From JAGOUB01 sp964648045 (lineage in GTDB: Bacteria; Patescibacteriota; Gracilibacteria; Peribacterales; Peribacteraceae), in assembly GCA_964648045.1 (NCBI GenBank), contig CAZYNU010000024.1:1-16549 (forward strand): 16,549 nt of DNA, given 5' to 3'. Position numbers and translations under genes: made by a program. Shown here piece after piece: positions 11,498 to 16,549 of the stretch (position 1 is the first letter of the stretch; every line of letters starts with the position of its first letter). The notes under the pieces are model-generated. The model saw only the letters and a list, made by a program, of their open reading frames with translations. It had not been told where the DNA came from and ran no database searches.

Positions 11498-13030
11498 GTG
11501 ACCAAGCGCTCCACCATCACCACTGCCATCGATTACCCGAACGCCGCGCCCCACATGGGGCACGTACTGGAGAAAGTGCTCGCCGACGCCTGTGCTCGCT
11601 GGTTGCGTCTGCGCGGCGATCAAGTGCGTTTTCAGACCGGTACCGACGAACATGGTATTAAGATTCAGCAAACCGCGCAGAAGGAGGGGCTGTCGCCGCG
11701 AGAGTTAGTTGATCGCAACGTCCCCCTGTTTCGTGAGCTCTACGATCGTCTTGGTATCTCGTATGACTGTTTCGTGCGGACTTCCGACCGGGTCGTGCAT
11801 TGGCCCACGGTGCGGGCATTGTGGGAGAAAATCCGCGCCGCAGGTGATCTAGAGAAGCGCACGTATGAAGGACTGTATTGCAGTGGCTGCGAGCGTTTTA
11901 TCACCGCGAAAGATCTGGTCGACGGCAAGTGCGAGATTCACCTGCGCGAACCCGAGAAGATCGCCGAGGAGAACTGGTTTTTCTTCCTGACGAAGTATGA
12001 GGCATGGCTGAAAGAGCTGCTGACCACGGGCGCGTATCGCATTGTGCCCGAATTTCGTGCGCCGGAGACGCTTCAGCTGATCGAACAGGGGCTGGAAGAC
12101 GTCTCTTTTTCCCGCCCCAAGAGCAGCCTGGCGTGGGGCGTGCCCGTGCCCGGCGAAGAAGATACCCAGACGATGTACGTCTGGTGCGACGCTCTCACGA
12201 ATTATATTTCCACGCTTGGGCTTCTGACCGATACTGCTCAGTCGCAATGGTGGGAGGGGAGCGAAGTGACGCATGTCATCGGTAAAGACATCGCGCGTTT
12301 TCACGCGCTCATCTGGCCGGCGATGTTAAAGAGCGCGGGGCTGCCCGTGCCGCCGCCGCATCGCCTTCTGATTCACGGCTTCCTCACGAGCGAGGGGCAC
12401 AAGATGAGCAAGAGCCTCGGCAACGTGGTGGTGCCCGCAGAGGCACTCGCCAAATATGGAGTGGATCCGCTGCGTTTTTATCTCTGTCATGAGATTCCGG
12501 TGGGAAATGACGGTGACTTCTCGTGGAAGCGCTTCGGCGAACTCTACGATTCCAAGCTTCGCAATCAACTCGGCAACCTCCTGAACCGCGTTCTTGTCTT
12601 GCTCCATAAGTCCGGCGGAAAACTTGGGGTGATCAATGAGGCTGATCAGGGTGATCAAGCAATTGCTGTTGATTGGGCCGCCTACCGCGCCGCCTTGGAT
12701 GCTTTTGAAGTACACAAGGCCGTGGCGGTTGCGATGTCGTTGGTGGAACGCCTGAATGGTCGTATGCAGACGGTACAGCCATGGACCATGTCGGCGGAGG
12801 AGCAGCGTCCTATTCTCACGGGCTTCGCGGAAGCACTGCGTCACGTTGCTCTCATGCTCCTGCCATTCATGCCCGAGGCGGCGCAGAAGATCTCGCGCCA
12901 ATTGGGCGTGTCGTACGCCGGTCGCATGTTGGACAAGTCTTTCACCCTGGCCGACGTCGCATCCTGGGGCGCAGCGGGCGATTGGGTGGCTGTCGAGCAG
13001 CCGGAGATCCTCTTCCCGAAAGTCGACTGA
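11498..13030 (+). CDS. metG: Methionyl-tRNA synthetase
   Basis: A 510-residue class I aminoacyl-tRNA synthetase that charges tRNA-Met in the cytoplasm. The HIGH motif is HMGH at 19-22 and the KMSKS motif is KMSKS at 302-306. The insert contains C128-x2-C131 and then C145 and H148, a possible single zinc site. Other family blocks are QTGTDEHGIKIQ, SYDCFVRTSD, YVWCDALTNYI, THVIGKDIARFH and a helical anticodon-binding domain from about 350. It is the short form and lacks the C-terminal tRNA-binding dimerisation domain of E. coli MetG. GTG is the start because TTITTAIDYPN directly follows it as in relatives, and TACACT stands 6 nt upstream. The large antisense frame opposite its 3' half is a shadow. 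Confidence 0.97.
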   Translation: MTKRSTITTAIDYPNAAPHMGHVLEKVLADACARWLRLRGDQVRFQTGTDEHGIKIQQTAQKEGLSPRELVDRNVPLFRELYDRLGISYDCFVRTSDRVVHWPTVRALWEKIRAAGDLEKRTYEGLYCSGCERFITAKDLVDGKCEIHLREPEKIAEENWFFFLTKYEAWLKELLTTGAYRIVPEFRAPETLQLIEQGLEDVSFSRPKSSLAWGVPVPGEEDTQTMYVWCDALTNYISTLGLLTDTAQSQWWEGSEVTHVIGKDIARFHALIWPAMLKSAGLPVPPPHRLLIHGFLTSEGHKMSKSLGNVVVPAEALAKYGVDPLRFYLCHEIPVGNDGDFSWKRFGELYDSKLRNQLGNLLNRVLVLLHKSGGKLGVINEADQGDQAIAVDWAAYRAALDAFEVHKAVAVAMSLVERLNGRMQTVQPWTMSAEEQRPILTGFAEALRHVALMLLPFMPEAAQKISRQLGVSYAGRMLDKSFTLADVASWGAAGDWVAVEQPEILFPKVD

Positions 13031-13034
13031 CGGG

Positions 13035-13063
13035 GTGACGGAGGGGTTGAGATTGGGTACTAT
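13035..13063 (+). promoter_or_regulatory. Promoter of the PUR/DUF3276-like gene
   Basis: A -35-like GTGACG (13035-13040), a 17-bp spacer and a -10 TACTAT (13058-13063), directly after the metG stop. The +1 is expected near 13070. A second T-rich hexamer, TATTTT, lies at 13091-13096, 13 nt before the ATG. Confidence 0.45.
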
Positions 13064-13068
13064 CGGCT

Positions 13069-13087
13069 CGCTCCCGGCTTGGGAGCG
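13069..13087 (+). promoter_or_regulatory. 5'-terminal hairpin at predicted +1 of the PUR/DUF3276-like mRNA
   Basis: CGCTCCC-GGCTT-GGGAGCG is a perfect 7-bp stem at the predicted transcript start. It is not followed by a clean T-tract, so I do not read it as the metG terminator, though that cannot be excluded. Confidence 0.4.
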
Positions 13088-13109
13088 ATGTATTTTCCCC
13101 CACATTTCC

Positions 13110-13427
13110 ATGTTTGACCCGATGTCGGAGTTGACCGGCGGCCAGCCCGAGCAGAGTCATGGCGGCGGCCACTCTCCCCAGCACCACGGCGGCGGACGCG
13201 ATGGCGGCAGCCGGCGCGGCGGCGGCGATTTCGCCCAGGACCTCCAGTCCGTCACGATTCATGCCCGCCAGCGCACGTTCTATATCGACTTGAAACAGTC
13301 GGGGAACGGCAAATTCTTCAAGGTCTCCGAGAAATCTCGCGGCGGCCAGAAGACGACCATCATGTTCGACTCGGAGGATCTTGATAAGTTCATCGAGGCC
13401 TTCCAGCAGATGAAGTCGTTCCTCTGA
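13110..13427 (+). CDS. PUR-domain (DUF3276-like) nucleic acid-binding protein
   Basis: A 105-residue protein. The first 40 residues are a low-complexity Gly/His/Arg/Gln tail (GGGHSPQHHGGGRDGGSRRG) that resembles RGG-type RNA-binding tails. The rest is one PUR-like repeat: VTIHARQRTFYIDLKQSGNG, then KFFKVSEKSRGGQKTTIMFD and a C-terminal helix EDLDKFIEAFQQMKSFL. Bacterial DUF3276 (PF11680) proteins have this fold and bind single-stranded DNA or RNA in the cases studied. ATG 13110 follows a leader of about 40 nt with no SD; it is the only ATG close to the conserved domain apart from ATG 13122. A strong terminator follows. The role in the cell is inferred, not shown. Confidence 0.75.
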   Translation: MFDPMSELTGGQPEQSHGGGHSPQHHGGGRDGGSRRGGGDFAQDLQSVTIHARQRTFYIDLKQSGNGKFFKVSEKSRGGQKTTIMFDSEDLDKFIEAFQQMKSFL

Positions 13428-13450
13428 ACGATCCACTGTCCGCAGAAAAA

Positions 13451-13474
13451 ACGGGGGCTTCGGCTCCCGTTTTT
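13451..13474 (+). terminator. Intrinsic terminator with UUCG tetraloop
   Basis: ACGGGGGC-TTCG-GCTCCCGT (one G-U pair) is followed by TTTT, and six A precede it, so it could work on both strands. It lies 23 bp after the PUR/DUF3276-like stop and just before the next gene's promoter. Confidence 0.92.
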
Positions 13475-13486
13475 CGTTGTCGGCGC

Positions 13487-13492
13487 TAGAGT
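13487..13492 (+). promoter_or_regulatory. Predicted -10 element of the HD gene (leaderless)
   Basis: TAGAGT, preceded by GCGC, lies exactly 6 nt before ATG 13499. The strong terminator just upstream requires an independent promoter here. Confidence 0.55.
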
Positions 13493-13498
13493 GCGGAC

Positions 13499-14149
13499 AT
13501 GACGAACCACCAGCTCATCGAGGCCTTCGCCGCTCATGTCCGTGCCCGCCTGGAAGGCGAAGGTTCGGGCCACGATTGGTGGCACATCGAGCGCGTCTGG
13601 CGCATGGGCAAGCGCCTGGCGGCGGCCGAGGGTGCCGACACGTTGGTGGTAGAGCTGGCCTGCTTAGGACATGACTTAGCCGACTGGAAGTTCTCGGGCG
13701 ATGAGAAGGCCTCGGGCCGCCAAACACGTGCATTCTTGCAAGAGCATGGTGTGCCGGGGGAGACGGTCGCGGCGGTGGCGGCCATCATGGATTCCATCTC
13801 ATACAAGGGGGCAGGGGTGCCAGACAAGGAGACGACGCTGGAGGCCAAGGTGGTGCAGGACGCCGACCGACTCGACGCCATCGGCGCGATGGGTATCGCT
13901 CGCGCCTTTGCTTACGGCGGCCACGCGCATCGTATCCTGCATGATCCCGCTGAGAAGCCGGTACTGCATGCCACCAAGGAGGCCTATATGTCGGCTAAGG
14001 GGACGACCGTGAACCATTTCTACGAGAAGCTGCTACTGCTCAAGGACCGCATGAACACGGAGACTGCGAAAGGCATCGCGGCCGGCCGCCATGCGTACAT
14101 GGAAAGGTTCTTGGAGGAGTTCTTTCTGGAATGGGAGGGTGAACGATGA
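13499..14149 (+). CDS. HD-domain phosphohydrolase (YedJ-like)
   Basis: A 216-residue soluble protein of the HD superfamily of metal-dependent phosphohydrolases. The metal site is readable: H29 in DWWHIERVW, H58-D59 in CLGHDLADW and D121 in VVQDADRLDAIGA. The pattern, including G-x-A-R-A-F-x-Y-G-G and the later KEAYMSAKGTTVNHFYEKLL, resembles E. coli YedJ and related small HD hydrolases, whose natural substrates are not settled; nucleotides are likely. The length is typical. The ATG is supported by TAGAGT 6 nt upstream. The gene ends in CGATGATGG, so a downstream ATG overlaps its stop, but I do not support a following gene. Confidence 0.93.
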   Translation: MTNHQLIEAFAAHVRARLEGEGSGHDWWHIERVWRMGKRLAAAEGADTLVVELACLGHDLADWKFSGDEKASGRQTRAFLQEHGVPGETVAAVAAIMDSISYKGAGVPDKETTLEAKVVQDADRLDAIGAMGIARAFAYGGHAHRILHDPAEKPVLHATKEAYMSAKGTTVNHFYEKLLLLKDRMNTETAKGIAAGRHAYMERFLEEFFLEWEGER

Positions 14150-14370
14150 TGGAAGTTCGCCTCCGGCGCACGGTGGCGTCTTTGCCTGCGGAGGGGCGCG
14201 CGCCGGCCGGGGGTGAAGGGGCACGAAGTCATACAGTCACCTTCGGGAGGGCGTCACCACTAAGTAGAACCATGGAGAGGGGCTCGGCGCGCCAGCGTTT
14301 TGGCGCCACCTTTTGCGCGCCTGCAAAAGGTGGCAGACCAATGGTTAGCACCAGTCAGAGATAAGATTAT
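14150..14370. other. 221-bp intergenic stretch with hairpins, no supported gene
   Basis: This GC-rich gap lies between convergent genes. A 72-residue plus frame starts at 14146, but it is Arg/Gly/Ser-rich with no domain and is not supported. Two inverted repeats share bases. GGCGCGCCA (14286-14294) can pair, with a 2-nt bulge, with TGGCGCC (14301-14307), and 14305-14310 also forms part of the 12-bp stem at 14305-14334. The two structures are therefore mutually exclusive. No tRNA or known structural RNA is recognisable. Confidence 0.4.
14305..14334. repeat. Perfect 12-bp inverted repeat
   Basis: GCCACCTTTTGC and GCAAAAGGTGGC form a perfect 12-bp stem with a 6-nt loop. There is no T-tract on either side, so it is not a standard terminator for the HD gene or the convergent surface protein gene. 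Confidence 0.7.
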
Positions 14371-15645
14371 TTAGGACGCCGGAACCACTTCGCCATTCAC
14401 GCTGGGATTCGCTTTGATGGCACGGAGGATGATCAGCGCCGCTTCGCCGCGGGTGATGGCGCGGTCGGGGCCGAAGGTGCCGTCGGTGTAGCCTTGGACG
14501 ATGCCCAGGGCGGCGCCCAGGCGGACGACCGGCTCAAACCAACTGCCAGTTGGTACGTCGCTAAAAGTCATGGCGCCGGAGTCGCTCATTTGCAGGTGTA
14601 ACAGTCGTGAGGCGGAGAGAAGCATTTTCAATGCCTCCGAGCGGGCGATGGGCATGTCGGGATGGAAGGTGTTGTCTGCTTCGTAACCGCGTACGATGTC
14701 GTGGAAGACGCCTGTCTTTACCAACCGCTGGCGCAAGATCTGATCGGCTGAAGCGGATTCCTCGAGGATCTCGGCCATGTCGGCGAAAGGTAGTCCTTCG
14801 CCCACGGTCGCTTCTTGCAGATCGATGCATGAGCTAAGGAGTGCCATTTTCAAGAATTCCAAGCGCGTGACCGGTCGGTCGGGCAGATACACGCGGACGG
14901 CGCCGCTCTGATACCCGCCAACCACGGCCAATTGGGCGGCGCCGGTACGCACGCCTGACAGATGTAGAATGCCGGTTTCCGCGAAGTGACCGCCCACATC
15001 GGCGAAGGTCGTTTGATTCGCGTCGTCGTATGACAAGCACAGGCTTTCGTCCGGGTCGGAGCCAGTTCGTACTTCCTCGCCGTCGGGAATGCCGTCACGA
15101 TCGGTATCGGCGGCGCGCGGATTGGTATCGGCCACGAATTCTTCGCGGTTATTCACACCATCGCTGTCGGGATCTAGTAGGGCGTCCACGGCTGTTGCGG
15201 CAGAGAGGCCATGCGTCGCTTCCCACTCATCGGCGATGCCGTCTTGGTCTACGTCGGTTTTGAAGGCTTTCTCAAGCGGGAAGGGGTCGTCTTTATCATT
15301 GACGCCATCGCCATCACTGTCTGCATTCTTCGGATCGGTGCCACGCACCGCCTCTAGACCGTTTGGTAATCCGTCACCGTCGGGATCGGCCGATAGGTCG
15401 TCGCTGCCATCAAGTGGATCGCGCCCGAAACGCACTTCGGAGCCGTCGCTTTCGCCGCCATTATCAGTGTCGGCGCGTAGTGGATCGGTTTCGCCTTCAT
15501 CCACTTGGCCATTCCCATTGCTGTCTTCCTGCGCATTCGCTAAGCCGTCGCCGTCCAAATCAGCTGTGTCGACATCGACGGCCAGCGCCGGCATTGCCAG
15601 CGACAGTAGGAGAACGGTTAGCGAGAGGAGTGACGTATGGCGCAT
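14371..15645 (-). CDS. Secreted surface protein with thrombospondin type-3 Ca-binding repeats and SLH domains
   Basis: A 424-residue exported protein. The signal peptide is MRHTSLLSLTVLLLSLAMPA, cleaved near ALA (residue 22). Residues about 25-205 carry thrombospondin type-3-like D-x-D-x-D-G calcium-binding repeats, for example DLDGDGLANAQE, DSNGNGQVDEGE, DPDGDGLPNGLE, DSDGDGVNDKDD, DVDQDGIADEWE and DTDRDGIPDGEE. From about 215 to the end are three SLH-type segments beginning FADVGGHF, FADMAEIL and FSDVPTGSWFEP, the last ending GYTDGTFGPDRAITRGEAAL. The likely design is a Ca-stiffened stalk tethered to the cell surface by the SLH part. The frame extends to 15708, but the signal peptide and GATACT 8 nt upstream place the start at 15645. 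It lies 41 bp downstream of fmt on the same strand. Confidence 0.9.
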   Translation of the reverse strand: MRHTSLLSLTVLLLSLAMPALAVDVDTADLDGDGLANAQEDSNGNGQVDEGETDPLRADTDNGGESDGSEVRFGRDPLDGSDDLSADPDGDGLPNGLEAVRGTDPKNADSDGDGVNDKDDPFPLEKAFKTDVDQDGIADEWEATHGLSAATAVDALLDPDSDGVNNREEFVADTNPRAADTDRDGIPDGEEVRTGSDPDESLCLSYDDANQTTFADVGGHFAETGILHLSGVRTGAAQLAVVGGYQSGAVRVYLPDRPVTRLEFLKMALLSSCIDLQEATVGEGLPFADMAEILEESASADQILRQRLVKTGVFHDIVRGYEADNTFHPDMPIARSEALKMLLSASRLLHLQMSDSGAMTFSDVPTGSWFEPVVRLGAALGIVQGYTDGTFGPDRAITRGEAALIILRAIKANPSVNGEVVPAS

Positions 15646-15653
15646 GCCTGCGC

Positions 15654-15659
15654 AGTATC
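15654..15659 (-). promoter_or_regulatory. Predicted extended -10 element of the TSP3-SLH gene (leaderless)
   Basis: GATACT on the minus strand, with TGG just upstream as an extended -10, 8 nt before ATG 15645. Confidence 0.4.
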
Positions 15660-15686
15660 CCATTCTGCGCGCGCGCCGCAATTGAC

Positions 15687-16549
15687 TCAGCGGCGGCCTC
15701 GGGCCCAATCAGCGGCAGGCATCGGTTTTTTCCCCGCTGGCTGGACGGTGAGCAGGTGAAGCACCGTACCGTTGCAGCAGGGGAGCGGCACGGATCTTGC
15801 TTCTGCTTCTCGGCCAGCGGCAATCACCTTCAGATCGGCGCCGTCGACGGTGATCGTCAGGCCGGGCCACGGGGTGAAGGCCCGCAGCTTGCGGAAGAGT
15901 TGCTCGGCGGTCTCGATAGTCGGGTCGCCGTGGCCGTCGCCACGCGACAGAATGCCGCAGGTGGTGATGCCGTCGGGATCTTGCGGCGTTGCGGTTCGTG
16001 GGCCCTTGAGCGTCTCTGGCAGCAGAGTGGCACCCACTTCGGCGAGTGTGGCGCGCAACGTGAGGGCGTTGTCTTCGGGGTGGATGGTCACGACCCGGCG
16101 GCTAAGGACGTCGCCCGCATCCAGCGCTTTGACCATTCGTTGCACTGTGACGCCCGTCTCGATATCGCCGGCCAGAATGGCGTGTTCCACGGGTGAGGCG
16201 CCACGCCATCGCGGCAATAGCGAGAAGTGGACGTTCACCGGCATGATGCGGGGCCAATCGAGCGCAGCTTGGGAGAGAATCTGGCCATAGGCCACCACTA
16301 CCAGGAAGTCTGGGTGTCCGAAACGTTCTTGCAGTTCTGGGAGGGCGGCGTTCAATCTCTCGGGTTGGGCTATGGGCAAGCCCAGGGCTTCAGCGGCGAT
16401 CTTCGTTTCGCTCGGCGTCAGTTGTTGCTTGCGACCCGTCGCACGGTCGGGTTGCGTGATCACGCCTAGGATCTTAAAGGCGGGGTCGGCGGCCAGCGCT
16501 TTGAGTGCAGGGACGGCGGCGCCGGGGGTGCCGCAGAAGAGGATGGAAA
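15687..16549 (-). CDS. fmt: Methionyl-tRNA formyltransferase, N-terminal few residues outside window
   Basis: Fmt formylates Met-tRNA(fMet) with 10-formyl-THF before translation starts. The frame is open to the window edge and begins within the family's N-terminal strand: ILFCGTPGAAVPALKALAAD, so only a few residues are missing. The apparent GTG at 16463 is internal, in GVITQPDRATGRKQ. The folate and catalytic region reads VVAYGQILSQ, then MPVNVHFSLLPRWRGASPVE with the Asn and His of the active site, then TGVTVQRMVKALDAGDVL with the catalytic Asp. The C-terminal tRNA-binding domain (LRAFTPWPGLTITVDGADLK onward) is compact. The visible 287 residues suggest a protein somewhat shorter than the roughly 315 of E. 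coli. The promoter is not in the window. Confidence 0.95.
   Translation of the reverse strand, partial: SILFCGTPGAAVPALKALAADPAFKILGVITQPDRATGRKQQLTPSETKIAAEALGLPIAQPERLNAALPELQERFGHPDFLVVVAYGQILSQAALDWPRIMPVNVHFSLLPRWRGASPVEHAILAGDIETGVTVQRMVKALDAGDVLSRRVVTIHPEDNALTLRATLAEVGATLLPETLKGPRTATPQDPDGITTCGILSRGDGHGDPTIETAEQLFRKLRAFTPWPGLTITVDGADLKVIAAGREAEARSVPLPCCNGTVLHLLTVQPAGKKPMPAADWARGRR

Noticed and set aside
12326..13111. 261-residue minus frame opposite metG
   Set aside because: Antisense shadow of an unmistakable MetG; no recognisable protein features.
14146..14364. 72-residue frame overlapping the HD stop (ATGATGG), like an operon partner
   Set aside because: Composition is Arg/Gly/Ser with no structure, and it runs through the perfect 12-bp inverted repeat. 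The overlap alone is weak evidence.
15363..16196. 277-residue plus frame opposite fmt and the TSP3-SLH gene
   Set aside because: It crosses two genes on the other strand and has Arg/Gly/His-rich shadow composition.
1..16549. UGA recoded as glycine, as in some Patescibacteria lineages
   Set aside because: TGA ends many well-defined genes here (metG, fmt, NUDIX, HD, SLH-CAP, pilin-like genes 1 and 3) and no conserved domain reads through TGA.
1..16549. CRISPR array, prophage or toxin-antitoxin system
   Set aside because: No regularly spaced direct repeats, integrase, capsid or recognisable toxin-antitoxin pair was seen on either strand.

Overview
The window is about 58% GC by eye and tightly packed. 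It looks like a chromosome segment of a Candidate Phyla Radiation (Patescibacteria) bacterium; I infer this and cannot fix the lineage. The grounds are a cluster of small two-helix pilin-like membrane proteins of the kind common in that group, two SLH-domain surface proteins, a DUF4015-type glycoside hydrolase, a PUR-fold DUF3276-like protein, many small orphan proteins, and very short intergenic gaps. TGA is used as an ordinary stop throughout, so this is not a UGA-recoding lineage. I see no phage, IS element or CRISPR array.

Layout: 1-641 (-) 3' truncated TatD nuclease; 703-942 (+) small Pro/Thr-rich protein; 1084-1159 (+) tRNA-Lys(UUU); 1167-1595 (-) PsiE-like membrane protein; 1753-2244 (+) orphan A with its own promoter, Shine-Dalgarno (SD) and terminator; 2328-2633 (-) small membrane protein; 2867-3187 (+) orphan B behind a roughly 150-nt leader with three hairpins; 3296-3838 (-) secreted helical protein; 3956-5317 (+) DUF4015 hydrolase; 5366-6091 (+) VIT1/CCC1 transporter; 6149-7297 (+) SLH-CAP surface protein; 7401-7625 (+) Cys-containing small protein; 7626-8138 (-) conserved Trp/Tyr-rich protein; 8215-8307 (+) 30-residue membrane peptide; 8291-8569 (-) two-helix membrane protein; 8670-9125 (-) orphan C with a possible SD-sequestering leader; two tRNA-Gly genes (CCC, GCC) flanking a NUDIX hydrolase; 10066-11458 (+) three overlapping pilin-like genes; 11498-13030 (+) metG; 13110-13427 (+) PUR/DUF3276 protein; 13499-14149 (+) HD phosphohydrolase; 14371-15645 (-) thrombospondin-3/SLH surface protein; 15687-16549 (-) fmt, lacking only its first few codons.

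The most striking property is the expression architecture. In about fourteen genes a TAnnnT (-10-like) hexamer sits 6-8 nt upstream of the ATG or GTG with no SD, so the predicted transcript starts at or next to the start codon (leaderless mRNA). A minority of genes (orphans A, B and C, and the PUR protein) differ: they have a recognisable -35/-10 pair and a real leader, and three of these four leaders begin with a perfect hairpin at the predicted +1. A, B, C and the PUR gene also end in intrinsic terminators, whereas most leaderless genes have none that I can see.

Functionally the window mixes translation (metG, fmt, three tRNAs), nucleotide and nucleic acid housekeeping (TatD, NUDIX, HD, PUR), envelope and surface proteins (SLH-CAP, TSP3-SLH, pilin-like cluster, hydrolase), transport (VIT1) and orphans.
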